The notes beneath the pieces were generated by a model. The model was given only the letters and a program-made list of their open reading frames with translations, ran no database searches and was not told where the DNA came from. DNA of 64,000 nucleotides from UMGS902 sp045580835 (GTDB taxonomy: Bacteria > Bacillota > Clostridia > Oscillospirales > CAG-272), in the NCBI GenBank assembly GCA_045580835.1, contig JAZNOM010000048.1, positions 53,700 through 117,699 of the forward strand, written 5' to 3'. Position numbers and translations under genes: made by a program. Every line of letters begins with the position of its first letter. Within the stretch, counting starts at the first letter, position 1. Below are positions 25,696-33,592 of this stretch, piece after piece.

Positions 25696-26019
25696 ATGAA
25701 TATAGACCTCAAGTCACAAGCCAATAACTGCGATAACAAGGAATATATTGACAACTTTTCTTACAAAGAAGCGGAAAAAGAATGGAAATCACTTTTTGAT
25801 AGCGTACTAATCGATATTATAATAGACGAATATGAAAATACAGAACTAGTAAAAGCAATACTAGCACTTACTAGAAATGAACGTATCGTAATTATTCTGA
25901 ATTTTGTAGAAGGAATGACACCTAAAGAAATCAGCGACATAATGGATATAAGAACAAATAATGCGTATGTACATAAAAACCAAGCATTAAAGAAACTTAG
26001 AGCAAAATTGACACAGTAG
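25696..26019 (+). CDS. Sigma-70 region 4-like HTH protein of a mobile element
   Basis: A 107-residue protein; the C-terminal half is a sigma region 4 HTH (LTRNERIVIILNFVEGMTPK, then EISDIMDIRTNNAYVHKNQA). Small proteins of this kind precede excisionase and integrase genes in Tn916/CTn-type conjugative elements and regulate transfer or excision. The ATG at 25696 is used because GGAGG lies 8 nt upstream. The excisionase follows 12 nt later. Confidence 0.8.
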   Translation: MNIDLKSQANNCDNKEYIDNFSYKEAEKEWKSLFDSVLIDIIIDEYENTELVKAILALTRNERIVIILNFVEGMTPKEISDIMDIRTNNAYVHKNQALKKLRAKLTQ

Positions 26020-26031
26020 GGAGGCGATATA

Positions 26032-26259
26032 TTGAAAAAAGAGAATAATACTTCTCAAGAATTACTGTACACAATCAGCGAAGCAGCAGCAATTCTGAAG
26101 ATAAACAAAAACTTTGTTTATACCCTAATAGGGCGAGGATATCTTAAATCTATCAAACTCGGTTGCCGTAAAGTCACACGAAAATCTTTGCTTGAATTCT
26201 TGGATAAATATGACGGCTTAAATTTCGATGAAATATTAGCTTGCGAAACAGATGACTAA
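26032..26259 (+). CDS. Excisionase-family DNA-binding protein
   Basis: A 75-residue winged-HTH of the excisionase (MerR-like) type: LYTISEAAAILKINKNFVYT, then LIGRGYLKSIKLGCRKVTRK. These proteins bend attachment-site DNA and favour excision. The start is TTG at 26032, set by GGGAGG 6 nt upstream. An integrase normally follows, but none does here, so this is the stub of a deleted element. Confidence 0.85.
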   Translation: MKKENNTSQELLYTISEAAAILKINKNFVYTLIGRGYLKSIKLGCRKVTRKSLLEFLDKYDGLNFDEILACETDD

Positions 26260-26274
26260 TAACATATACAGTGC

Positions 26275-26304
26275 TTGAAAACATTAAACATATTATGATA
26301 TAAT
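26275..26304 (+). promoter_or_regulatory. Promoter for the 48-codon ORF
   Basis: TTGAAA, 18 nt, TATAAT. The expected start of transcription is near 26311, only a few bases before a GTG at 26317. Confidence 0.55.
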
Positions 26305-26316
26305 AAACTAAAATCA

Positions 26317-26463
26317 GTGAAAAGTGAAACTCAAAAAGAAGAAAATGCAAGGATAGCCTCAAGGTATGCAGAAATTGAAAGCTATGTAAACAGCCTTTCC
26401 AAAACTGAGTTACGAAGAGAACTAACTGAGCTCTTGTATGAGTTAAGATATGAACATTGGTAA
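26317..26463 (+). CDS. Small helical protein of 48 residues, possibly leaderless
   Basis: The GTG-initiated frame encodes a charged amphipathic helix-rich peptide (KSETQKEENARIASRYAEIE, then SLSKTELRRELTELLYELRY). There is no ribosome binding site, but a good promoter ends almost at the GTG and a strong terminator follows the stop directly, so a compact transcription unit exists. A short RNA is an alternative. The family is unknown. Confidence 0.4.
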   Translation: MKSETQKEENARIASRYAEIESYVNSLSKTELRRELTELLYELRYEHW

Positions 26464-26465
26464 AT

Positions 26466-26507
26466 AAAAAATCGTATGAACAAAGTAAAATGTTCATACG
26501 ATTTTTT
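26466..26507. terminator. Bidirectional terminator
   Basis: A 17-bp perfect stem (26466-26482 with 26491-26507) with A and T runs at its ends. It serves the small + strand ORF and the - strand DUF3990 cassette. Confidence 0.8.
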
Positions 26508-26530
26508 ATTTATGATTTTAATAAGTAAAG

Positions 26531-26854
26531 TTATTTATTTTGCCTTTTCTGCTCAATATTTTTTTCTACTGAATCATCAAGTAATTTACGCAGTGATTCG
26601 CAAATTTTGGAAAAATATTTTGCTATCGGTTCCACTAAAATTCCACTTAAATACTCGGCTGCCGGAACGTACTGTGAAGCAAAATGTGCAGCAAAAGCAA
26701 GCGCTCCATAACCAATTGCTAAATAACCGATTTTCAAAAGGCCTGCCCAAAGTAATTCCTTTTTAAAACCGTTTTTCCAAGAACCATAAGTCGTTCCTAT
26801 AATTTGGTTGACACCCATTAAAACGAGCAAAACTATTATCAATATAATACTCAC
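26531..26854 (-). CDS. Small membrane protein, holin-like
   Basis: About 107 residues: one hydrophobic N-terminal helix (IILIIVLLVLMGV), a loop with NGFKKELLWAGLLKIG, a second hydrophobic stretch (YLAIGYGALAFAAHF) and an amphipathic C terminus (EYLSGILVEPIAKYFSKI). The tail pattern is like phage/toxin-secretion holin proteins, but the match is weak. The GTG at 26854 follows AAGGTGAT; the GTG at 26863 is the alternative. It is the last gene of the minus-strand cassette, 30 nt after the DUF3791 gene. Confidence 0.55.
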   Translation of the reverse strand: MSIILIIVLLVLMGVNQIIGTTYGSWKNGFKKELLWAGLLKIGYLAIGYGALAFAAHFASQYVPAAEYLSGILVEPIAKYFSKICESLRKLLDDSVEKNIEQKRQNK

Positions 26855-26884
26855 GAAGATCACCTTACCTTTAGATTCTTAAGA

Positions 26885-27094
26885 TTATATAGCCGCTCCG
26901 CGAGATTTTATATAAATATCAATGTCGTTATTTATATAGTTATGACCTGTGGTATGAAGAATATCGTAAAACTCGTTAATATAATCATATACGCCATATT
27001 CTCTAAACAATTTAGCAACATCTTTTCCACTTATTTTACGATAGTTTTTATAACTTTCCAAACAAAATATTGTAAATGCTAATTTTTTACTCAT
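26885..27094 (-). CDS. DUF3791 protein
   Basis: 69 residues matching DUF3791: FTIFCLESYKNYRKISGKDV, then LFREYGVYDYINEFYDILHT with the conserved Leu-His-Thr, and YINNDIDIYIK at the end. Genes of this family are commonly found beside DUF3990 genes. A partner or antitoxin-like role is inferred. AAGGAGTC precedes the ATG. Confidence 0.8.
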   Translation of the reverse strand: MSKKLAFTIFCLESYKNYRKISGKDVAKLFREYGVYDYINEFYDILHTTGHNYINNDIDIYIKSRGAAI

Positions 27095-27105
27095 ATAATG
27101 ACTCC

Positions 27106-27342
27106 TTATACATCAGGGAACACAATGGTTCCTGTTGTTTTCTCTTGTAGCAACAGCGAATAAAGCATATCGGTACTGTACTGCCATACTTTAGTTTCTT
27201 CATCTTCAAGTTCCTCATATAGTTTTGAAGAATAAAGCATTTGAATCGCATCTTCATTTGATAAATTTTGTTTATTTACAATCATAGCAACTAAGTCTGC
27301 ACTAATATAAGGCATCATTGCTAAAAATTGATCCTGTCCCAT
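27106..27342 (-). CDS. Small acidic helical protein of the DUF3990 cassette
   Basis: 78 residues, acidic (KLYEELEDEETKVWQYS in the centre). No named domain is recognised. AAGGAGAAAAAT precedes the ATG. It lies between the DUF3990 and DUF3791 genes with 10-11 nt gaps, so it is part of the same operon and a candidate antidote or chaperone. Confidence 0.7.
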   Translation of the reverse strand: MGQDQFLAMMPYISADLVAMIVNKQNLSNEDAIQMLYSSKLYEELEDEETKVWQYSTDMLYSLLLQEKTTGTIVFPDV

Positions 27343-27352
27343 ATTTTTCTCC

Positions 27353-27838
27353 TTATTTAATTTCTTTAGCTTCTAAAAACTTTAGATAAGAAAGAGCTTT
27401 GTTTGTATGCAGAGTCCATTGATCATGCAATACTTCTGTCTTAAGCTTTTTTACAGTATATTCAGCATCATAAGCACCTGTTTCAAAAAGGCGAATAGAT
27501 TGATATATATTATCATCAGCCACGGGGCCGATATACAAATCATGTATTACTGTGCTTTCAGCTCCTTTGCGATTGCTTACTACAAAATCTAACCAATTTT
27601 CATCGGCTGTTTTAAATTCTTCAAAGCTAAGCTCGCCTCTTGCTTTCTCAAAGTCAAATTCATAAACTGATACATATCCAATTTTAATATTATTTCTGCG
27701 CATTTTTATTCTTGCCCAACGCTCAGCTTGTTCGTATGAAGTAGTAGTATAAAAGCCAACACCAAAGTCTAAATATACATCGCCCTTTCGTATCTCCGGT
27801 TTATCAACAAGATCAGTGCTGCCATGATATAAAATCAT
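27353..27838 (-). CDS. DUF3990 protein, ADP-ribosyltransferase-fold, candidate toxin
   Basis: 161 residues matching DUF3990, a member of the ADP-ribosyltransferase clan. The first motif LYHGST carries the His, and DFGVGFYTTTSYEQAERWAR is the NAD-binding YTT-like block. It is probably a toxin-type ART in a toxin-antitoxin cassette (inferred from fold and neighbours); the target is unknown. It overlaps the upstream gene by 4 nt. Confidence 0.8.
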   Translation of the reverse strand: MILYHGSTDLVDKPEIRKGDVYLDFGVGFYTTTSYEQAERWARIKMRRNNIKIGYVSVYEFDFEKARGELSFEEFKTADENWLDFVVSNRKGAESTVIHDLYIGPVADDNIYQSIRLFETGAYDAEYTVKKLKTEVLHDQWTLHTNKALSYLKFLEAKEIK

Positions 27839-28131
27839 CCTAATCCCTCCATAATTCTCGTTATAGCCTTTTGCTCGCGTTTTAGAGCACTTAACATTTC
27901 TTCATAGTGTTTTCTTTGCATTAATTGGTCCTTTACTTGGGAAATCACATCGGGATCTTTACCAATGTAATCATCACAAACTTTGCCGTCTTTTCGATAC
28001 TTTAAATAGTAGTATTCGTTTTTACGGCAAATCAAGGCGCCTTTAGGAAGTTCAGATAGCAGTTTTTCGTATTCTTCGATCATTTGTTGATTGCGTATGG
28101 CTTCGTTTTTTACAACTGTATTAATTAACAT
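27835..28131 (-). CDS. Basic/acidic helical protein leading the DUF3990 cassette
   Basis: 98 residues with LPKGALICRKNEYYYLKYRK in the middle, then GKVCDDYIGKD, and a charged C-terminal helix. The YYYLKYR-DGK-YIGK pattern recurs in small Clostridia proteins placed before ART-like or other toxins; no named function is known to me. It may bind the palindrome in its promoter (28153-28188). The start ATG at 28131 follows GGTGAT. Confidence 0.65.
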   Translation of the reverse strand: MLINTVVKNEAIRNQQMIEEYEKLLSELPKGALICRKNEYYYLKYRKDGKVCDDYIGKDPDVISQVKDQLMQRKHYEEMLSALKREQKAITRIMEGLG

Positions 28132-28146
28132 ATCATCACCGTATAT

Positions 28147-28175
28147 ATTTTATCACACCAAATTGTGTTTTGCAA
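28147..28175 (-). promoter_or_regulatory. Promoter of the DUF3990/DUF3791 cassette
   Basis: On the minus strand: TTGCAA, 17 nt, TAAAAT, ending 16 nt upstream of the first start codon. Confidence 0.7.
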
Positions 28176-28188
28176 GATATTTGTGTGA
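28153..28188. promoter_or_regulatory. Inverted repeat operator candidate
   Basis: TCACACCAAAT (28153-28163) and ATTTGTGTGA (28179-28188) form an inverted repeat across the -35 element and spacer of the cassette promoter. Self-repression, as in toxin-antitoxin operons, is the likely reason. Confidence 0.5.
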
Positions 28189-28339
28189 TATGGTTATATG
28201 TTGAAAATCATTATTATACGTTGCGATATTTACACATTTAGTATGTAATTTAGAAAACGAATGCGAAGTGTTCAAAAAAGCAGAAAAAGAATATGTTAAG
28301 TATGTAGGGCGAGTATAACTTTAAAAACATTTATACTCA

Positions 28340-28368
28340 TTGACATCCATACAAAAATCCTGTATAAT
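28340..28368 (+). promoter_or_regulatory. Perfect consensus sigma-A promoter
   Basis: TTGACA, exactly 17 nt, TATAAT. It now drives only a gene remnant and a terminator. Confidence 0.85.
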
Positions 28369-28391
28369 CTATTCGAAAGCAGGCATCGAAA

Positions 28392-28573
28392 ATGGCGCAA
28401 AAGTGCAAATGTGGGAAGCAATTTTACGTGGGAAAAGAGTGGGAAGTGCTCTTTTTCAAGGTGTAAAAAAGCCAGTAAACACAGGCACAATCAGCATTCC
28501 CCAAACAGACTATCGTGACGAAGCTCGTCATGGAAAAGCATTTGCAGGTCTTCTCAAGAGATATTTCGGTTAA
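28392..28573 (+). pseudogene. Rubrerythrin-type gene remnant
   Basis: The last ~22 codons (YRDEARHGKAFAGLLKRYFG) match the terminal ferritin-like helix of rubrerythrin/NADH peroxidase proteins, including the D-E-x-R-H metal-site pattern. The 50-60 codons before it do not match that family. ATGs at 28392 and 28409 lie in different frames: the first gives 24 codons, the second 54 codons to the stop. A large internal deletion that joined the promoter and start region to the gene end explains this best. The terminator at 28589 remains. Confidence 0.6.
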
Positions 28574-28588
28574 TTTTAAACCATACAT

Positions 28589-28618
28589 AAGAGGGTAGGG
28601 TAACCTATCCTCTTTTTG
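28589..28618 (+). terminator. Intrinsic terminator
   Basis: An 11-bp stem with one G-T pair (28589-28599 with 28604-28614) and a T5 tail. Confidence 0.75.
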
Positions 28619-28761
28619 TGTAATAATAGCGGAAGTTTTGGTGTTCTGCTAAACAGCCATAGTTTTGTTTTGAATAATACATTGAATGCTTCATTAAAAC
28701 GAGGAAATCATATTAAATCTACGACTAACTGTTGAAAAGATTTCCATATAAGGAGGCTATT

Positions 28762-29433
28762 ATGAAAAAAATCACATTATTACTTGCCGCTTTAATGCTT
28801 GCATTTTTGCTTTGTACATGTCAGAGTGAAACAAATATTGATTCTTCTGTGACTACTATGGAACAGCAGGTAACAGATTCATATTTTGTTGCTAAAGTTA
28901 TAGAGCCGGGCGAAAGTTCTATGCTTGTAGAAATAACAGATGCCGGTACTTCCAATATTTCGCTTGGCAGCGAGGCGTGGTTATCTTCACGCAAAGAGAG
29001 CAATGTTTCCTATTACGGATACGCTGCAGGCGACTATGTTCGTATTCTCTTTGATGGAATGGTTATGGAAAGCTATCCGCTTCAGATAAATTCTGTCACT
29101 TATATCAGTCTTACTGATTGTACTGGTAAAAGTATTTCGGATGCCGCACCGGAAAAGAAAGTGGTAAATATCGTTGACAAAACCGTAAATTCAGACATAG
29201 TTACCGCGGATGCGTTAGAGGGGTTTTACCATGACGATATGTACGATTACTATTTTTAGAGCATTAAAAGCCAATACGTAATTGTCGAGTATTCAGACGG
29301 TAGCAACGAAACGGTAGAGAATGCCATAAATGAAGGCCGTATCACGATTGCAGATCTTGATTATTACGGTATCGGATATTACAAATGGCCGAAAACAGAA
29401 TCCCGTCATTCACAATTTGGCCATCTTGAATAG
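28762..29433 (+). pseudogene. Lipoprotein gene interrupted by in-frame TAG
   Basis: The AAGGAGG-led ATG at 28762 starts a lipoprotein signal (LLLAALMLAFLLCTCQSE), then ~145 residues without a named domain. TAG at 29257-29259 ends the frame after DDMYDYYF. The same frame continues for 57 sense codons (SQYVIVEYSDGSNETVENAI, then GRITIADLDYYGIGYYK) to TAG at 29431, just before a terminator. The downstream part is protein-like and completes the expected product, so one substitution has truncated the gene. The 165-residue form may still be exported. Confidence 0.75.
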
Positions 29434-29437
29434 AATA

Positions 29438-29474
29438 TGCCCCGCATAAAAGAACTATTTATGCGGGGCACATT
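29438..29474. terminator. Bidirectional terminator, accessory/core boundary
   Basis: A 13-bp perfect stem (29438-29450 with 29458-29470), A/T rich on both sides. It separates the broken lipoprotein gene from the convergent flavin reductase gene. Confidence 0.75.
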
Positions 29475-30035
29475 TTATTTCAACCTTAATCCATCGCTAA
29501 ACGCCTTGCCAACTTCTTCACCCAGTTTACGATAGGTGTGGTGAACCGGATCGTATGTGATGGGAACAAACTTTGCAAGGTCAATTTTTCCGTCAGTGCC
29601 AAGTATTCTTTCATCGGCACAAACATTGACTATTTCGCCAACAAGGCGACAACTTTCTTCGTCATAACTTACGAGTTTACATTCAAGAGCCATTGGCAAT
29701 TCTTCAAAAATCGGTGTGTTAACAAATTCACTCTTTACTGCGTGCCAGCCCGCCTTTTCAATTTTGTTAGGCTCTTTATTACCTGAAACAACGCCGACAT
29801 AGTCAGCGGAAACAACATTTTCTATATCAGATACGCTTACGGTGAAATATCCGTTAGAAAGGATATTTTGTGTGGTTTTGTGCTCTGCGCTAACGCAGAT
29901 CGAAATCTGCGTTTCTTCACTTATTCCGCCCCAAGCGGCATTCATCGCATCCGGTACACCATTTTCATCATACGAGCCAATAATCAGCACCGGCATAGGG
30001 TATAAAATTGCTTTAGCTCCGAAATTTTTTCTCAT
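29475..30035 (-). CDS. Flavin reductase-like FMN-binding protein
   Basis: 186 residues of the flavoredoxin/flavin reductase split-barrel family: LYPMPVLIIGSYDENGVPDA at the start, NAAWGGISEETQISICVSAE, then TTQNILSNGYFTVSV and YVGVVSGNKEPNK. It binds FMN and takes part in NAD(P)H-linked electron transfer. It overlaps the RibD-like gene by 4 nt, so the two reductases form an operon. AGAAGGAG precedes the ATG. Confidence 0.88.
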   Translation of the reverse strand: MRKNFGAKAILYPMPVLIIGSYDENGVPDAMNAAWGGISEETQISICVSAEHKTTQNILSNGYFTVSVSDIENVVSADYVGVVSGNKEPNKIEKAGWHAVKSEFVNTPIFEELPMALECKLVSYDEESCRLVGEIVNVCADERILGTDGKIDLAKFVPITYDPVHHTYRKLGEEVGKAFSDGLRLK

Positions 30036-30727
30036 GATTTACTCCTTCTATAATTCAACCAAATAACATCATCGTATTGTTTAATCTTTTTCAATTCATA
30101 ATCAGCAATGCTGCTGTTCGTAAACAGTGGTTTTGACTTTTCATCGGCGACCACCGGAGCAACAACAAGGCTGAGTTCGTCAATCAAATCTGCTCGCTCA
30201 AAATATCCGTTTACAACACTTCCTCCTTCAAGTAAAAGTGTATCTGCTCCAAGCTTTTTAATTTTACTCAAAGCAAGCTCTGCATCTATCTCGGTTTCTC
30301 CTGCAAATATGTAGGAAATCCCCATTTCTTTCAGATATCCCAAATAACGTGTATCAACCTGTTTGGTAAGAACTTCAATTATCTGCGAATTTCCATATCC
30401 TGGATCTTCATCAATTATGCAACTGCTTTTCCAGCCAAGTTTGCCCTTTGGATCAAAAGCAACAGCATAAAAACTCGACAAATCGCCAGTAATATAGTCA
30501 TTTTTGTCATCAATCATCTTATACTTCGATAGCTCGGGAAACCAACCGTTTGTAAAACTGTCTTCCATGGTTATGCGTCCGCAAATAAATCCGTTTGCTT
30601 TGTAATCACGGTTGATTTCATAGTAAATATCGGTAGCTTTTTGACATTCCGTTCGGAACAAATAGTCGCCCGTAACCTTGCCGTCAATAGACATCACCAT
30701 ATGGCAAATTATATAAGGTCTGTTCAT
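30032..30727 (-). CDS. RibD C-terminal/dihydrofolate reductase-like protein
   Basis: 231 residues with the DHFR-like RibD reductase fold: PYIICHMVMSIDGKVTGDYL at the N terminus, FICGRITMEDSF, and LGADTLLLEGGSVVNGYFER in the NADPH-binding part. There is no deaminase domain. It is an NADPH-dependent reductase of a pterin- or pyrimidine-like substrate, not necessarily in riboflavin synthesis. The ATG at 30727 is preferred because GAGGTGAT lies upstream. Stop and next start overlap by 4 nt. Confidence 0.85.
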   Translation of the reverse strand: MNRPYIICHMVMSIDGKVTGDYLFRTECQKATDIYYEINRDYKANGFICGRITMEDSFTNGWFPELSKYKMIDDKNDYITGDLSSFYAVAFDPKGKLGWKSSCIIDEDPGYGNSQIIEVLTKQVDTRYLGYLKEMGISYIFAGETEIDAELALSKIKKLGADTLLLEGGSVVNGYFERADLIDELSLVVAPVVADEKSKPLFTNSSIADYELKKIKQYDDVIWLNYRRSKS

Positions 30728-30782
30728 TGCTATCACCTCAAGAATATTTTATCATGGTAAAAGAACTTTTGCAATAAATACA

Positions 30783-30811
30783 TTTACTATTTAGCTTTGA
30801 TATGTTATAAT
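30783..30811 (+). promoter_or_regulatory. Promoter of the 79-residue protein gene
   Basis: TTTACT, 17 nt, TATAAT, 38 nt before the ATG. Confidence 0.5.
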
Positions 30812-30848
30812 TGTTTTGTGAACATACAAAACCAAAGGAGAACAAAAC

Positions 30849-31088
30849 ATGGATATCAAAGCAAAAATTGAAGAAATTGTTGAGAAAATCAAATCCGATA
30901 AAGGTCTTTTGTCGAAGTTCAAGAGCGAGCCTATCAAGACTATTGAAAGTCTTATTGGTATTGACCTTCCGGATGAACAGATTGAAAAAATCGTTGACGG
31001 AGTAAAGGCAAAGATTTCAGTTGATGACCTTGCAGATAAGCTCGGTGGACTTGGCGACAAGCTTGGCGGACTTTTTGGTAAAAAATAA
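30849..31088 (+). CDS. Small helical protein, conserved hypothetical
   Basis: 79 residues: DIKAKIEEIVEKIKSDKGLL, then FKSEPIKTIESLIGIDLPDE and a Gly-rich tail (KLGGLGDKLGGLFGKK). Proteins with this layout are frequent in Oscillospiraceae-type genomes; no function is known to me. AAAGGAG precedes the ATG; it has its own promoter and terminator, so it is monocistronic. Confidence 0.75.
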   Translation: MDIKAKIEEIVEKIKSDKGLLSKFKSEPIKTIESLIGIDLPDEQIEKIVDGVKAKISVDDLADKLGGLGDKLGGLFGKK

Positions 31089-31093
31089 AATTT

Positions 31094-31126
31094 AAGGGTG
31101 CAACCGATGCACCCTTGATTTTTTAT
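31094..31126 (+). terminator. Intrinsic terminator
   Basis: An 8-bp stem (31094-31101 with 31109-31116) followed by GATTTTTTATT. Confidence 0.75.
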
Positions 31127-31168
31127 TATATATTGTTTATACTAAAAGAAAACGCATGGAGTTAAATT

Positions 31169-32041
31169 ATGATACTTTCTACTCAAACTGATTATTTATA
31201 CAGAAAATATGGCGCAGAAAAGTCAATTGATATGATAGCCGATGCAGGCTTTGACGCAATTGACTTAACCTTGTTTGATATGAAGAACGATACTTCTGTT
31301 TTTTGTCAGGATGACTATAGAAAACTTGCGAAAAAACTTAAAGAAAGAGCGCAGAGCAGGGGACTGTTCTTTAATCAAGCACACGGACCTTTTCCTTGTT
31401 CAAAAAACGACGGCGAATACAATAAGATGATTTATCAAAGACTTCTTCGCAGTATTGAAATTGCTGGAATTGTTGGCGCAAAATGCATAGTAGTACACCC
31501 CATGCACCATTTGCCGTATCTTGAGAATTCAGAATTGCTAAAAGAAATGAACATGGAGTTTTATAGCAGTCTTGCGCCATACGCAAAAACGGCAGGCGTA
31601 AAAATCGCACTTGAAAACATGTGGCAGCGTGACGCAGAAAAGAAAATAGTTGTAAGCGCATGCTCTCGTACCAAAGAGTTTGCAGACTGGATTGACACCC
31701 TTAACGACGATTGTTTTACTGCTTGTCTTGACCTAGGTCACTGCGGCCTTTATGGTTTTGATGCCGCGGAAATGATAAAAGGTCTCGGCTACAGACTCGG
31801 CGCACTCCATGTGCATGATAATGATTATCAAAGCGACTCGCATACAGCGCCATATCTCGGAAAAATGCATTGGGATACTATCAGTGAAGCTCTTGCAAAA
31901 ATCGGTTATAAAGGCGACTTAACGCTTGAAGCGGATAACTTTTTCAACCATTTTCCTGAAGAGCTTGCGCAAAACGCGGCAAAATTCTTGCACGATATAG
32001 GAAGAAATTTAATTGATAGAATTGAAAAAGCTCAAGGCTGA
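31169..32041 (+). CDS. Sugar phosphate isomerase/epimerase-like TIM-barrel protein
   Basis: 290 residues of the xylose isomerase-like TIM barrel/AP endonuclease 2 family. Metal-site residues are seen in CIVVHPMHHLPYL, KIALENMW, CLDLGHCGLYGF, LGALHVHDNDY and LTLEADNFF, the usual His/Glu/Asp series. The substrate (a sugar or polyol phosphate) cannot be named. The terminator hairpin begins inside its last codons. Confidence 0.85.
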   Translation: MILSTQTDYLYRKYGAEKSIDMIADAGFDAIDLTLFDMKNDTSVFCQDDYRKLAKKLKERAQSRGLFFNQAHGPFPCSKNDGEYNKMIYQRLLRSIEIAGIVGAKCIVVHPMHHLPYLENSELLKEMNMEFYSSLAPYAKTAGVKIALENMWQRDAEKKIVVSACSRTKEFADWIDTLNDDCFTACLDLGHCGLYGFDAAEMIKGLGYRLGALHVHDNDYQSDSHTAPYLGKMHWDTISEALAKIGYKGDLTLEADNFFNHFPEELAQNAAKFLHDIGRNLIDRIEKAQG

Positions 32042-32056
32042 CACCTTGAGCTTTTT
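32025..32056. terminator. Bidirectional terminator between convergent genes
   Basis: A 13-bp stem (32025-32037 with 32044-32056) with A and T runs; the left arm is coding sequence of the isomerase-like gene. Confidence 0.75.
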
Positions 32057-32058
32057 GC

Positions 32059-32646
32059 TTACTTAATTTTTACTTTTGTACCAACAATGGGACAAATAAT
32101 GATGTTGCAAACAAATTCAACTATAAAGTTTATTCCTACGAGAACGGTAATCATATAAATGAATACGTTAGTTTCTCCTGCCCATTGTCTTAAAATCTCC
32201 GGATAAAAAGCAAAGAGAAAGGTACAGAAAAATGCAGTATTTACAATCGGAGCAATTGCAGAAGCAATAGTTAAGGCCTTTGTTGGATTGAGTTTGTTTG
32301 AAAGAACTTTGTAAACAGTTGCCGAAAGGAATCCGGCGAGCATGCCCTTTGCAAAGCATATAAATACCGTCAAAAAGGGTCTTGCCACAAACATCATATA
32401 AGCTCCGCTGTCAAATCCTGAAACTGTAAATAATGTGACTACCAACCCAAAAACTGCCCCTAAAAATGTTGCAGCACTTCTGCCAAAATAAACACCGCCA
32501 AGCACAACCGGAATCAGTGTAAGCGTGATTTTGACATACGGCATCGGTATTACTGTGGAAAGCACTTGCAACACCGCGACTAAAGCCGCAAAAAGAGAAA
32601 TTTGCACCATTCGCAATACGCGATTGTGCGAAGAATTAACGTTCAT
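32059..32646 (-). CDS. ECF transporter S component, possibly for pantothenate
   Basis: 195 residues, about six membrane segments, with the S-component start RVLRMVQISLFAALVAVLQV and the PMPYVKITLTLIPVVLGGVYFG block followed by a GAVFGLVV helix. S components bind a vitamin and share a common energising module encoded elsewhere. It lies 98 nt downstream of coaX on the same strand, so pantothenate or a related precursor is the likely cargo (inferred). Confidence 0.85.
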   Translation of the reverse strand: MNVNSSHNRVLRMVQISLFAALVAVLQVLSTVIPMPYVKITLTLIPVVLGGVYFGRSAATFLGAVFGLVVTLFTVSGFDSGAYMMFVARPFLTVFICFAKGMLAGFLSATVYKVLSNKLNPTKALTIASAIAPIVNTAFFCTFLFAFYPEILRQWAGETNVFIYMITVLVGINFIVEFVCNIIICPIVGTKVKIK

Positions 32647-32744
32647 ATTTAGCCTCCGTTTTTCGGGTCGCTATCTTCCTTAAATATGAAAAACGGTAAA
32701 ACGCGACCTCTTATTTATAATATGGCCGTAGCCGTATTATCAAA

Positions 32745-33530
32745 TTATTTGTTGTTATTCAGATATAAATAAACCATTCCGAATAGCGTTAAACTTTCGT
32801 CAAAAGAAAATTTGTTTCGAAGGTGGGGAAGTATAAGGTTGCAAAGCCCCCCTGTTGCGACAAGTCCGAGCTTTGCCCCTGACTCTTTAATGCCGATTTC
32901 TTCGCGAATGTTGCGGATAAATCCGTCAATCATAAGCGCATTACCATTAATAATGCCGGAACAAATAGAAGATTTTGTGTCATTTCCAATAATTTCCGGC
33001 GTAGACTCAAGCGTAATATCGCTTAGCTGCGCAGCCGAGTCATAGAGCGCATCAAGCGAAATTTTAAGTCCGGGAATGATAATAGTTCCTAAAATACATT
33101 TATTACCATCTACAACTGTAATCGTTGTAGCAGTACCCATATCAAGAATTGCAAGCGGTGCATCCATAATATGAAGCGCAGCGGCAACATTGCAAACAAT
33201 ATCCGAGCCAAGTTGTTCGGGATTTTTGATTTTTATTCCAAAACCGGTGCGAATTCCGCTTGCAATTATAAACGGCTTTTTACCGCATATATTAAATGCA
33301 GCTCGACTGAGAGTATCTGTAAGACTTGGAACAACCGAAGAAATTACCGCATCTGTAACTTGTACATGGCTACGCAATAAAAAATCATTTATACGAACCG
33401 TATATTCATCAGCAGAAAAATCTTTTGCAGTAATTTTAAAACTAACAACGATTTTAGGACAAAGCTTATCGGAGATATCAAAAACGCCTACAGAAATACT
33501 TGAGTTACCAATATCAATAGCTAACAGCAT
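32745..33530 (-). CDS. coaX: Type III pantothenate kinase
   Basis: 261 residues of the CoaX family, which phosphorylates pantothenate in the first step of coenzyme A synthesis. The phosphate-1 motif LAIDIGNSSISVGVF begins at residue 3, SSVVPSLTDTL follows, and GSDIVCNVAAALH plus DMGTATTITVVDG carry the catalytic Asp and phosphate-2 motif. The ATG at 33530 follows GGAGGTTAAA; earlier in-frame starts are rejected. A 14-bp palindrome at 33593-33624 lies in its leader/promoter region. Confidence 0.95.
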   Translation of the reverse strand: MLLAIDIGNSSISVGVFDISDKLCPKIVVSFKITAKDFSADEYTVRINDFLLRSHVQVTDAVISSVVPSLTDTLSRAAFNICGKKPFIIASGIRTGFGIKIKNPEQLGSDIVCNVAAALHIMDAPLAILDMGTATTITVVDGNKCILGTIIIPGLKISLDALYDSAAQLSDITLESTPEIIGNDTKSSICSGIINGNALMIDGFIRNIREEIGIKESGAKLGLVATGGLCNLILPHLRNKFSFDESLTLFGMVYLYLNNNK

Positions 33531-33592
33531 TTTAACCTCCAAAAACAAAACACTTCAGTAAACTCGGGGAGTTTGCCCCAAATCGCTTCTCT

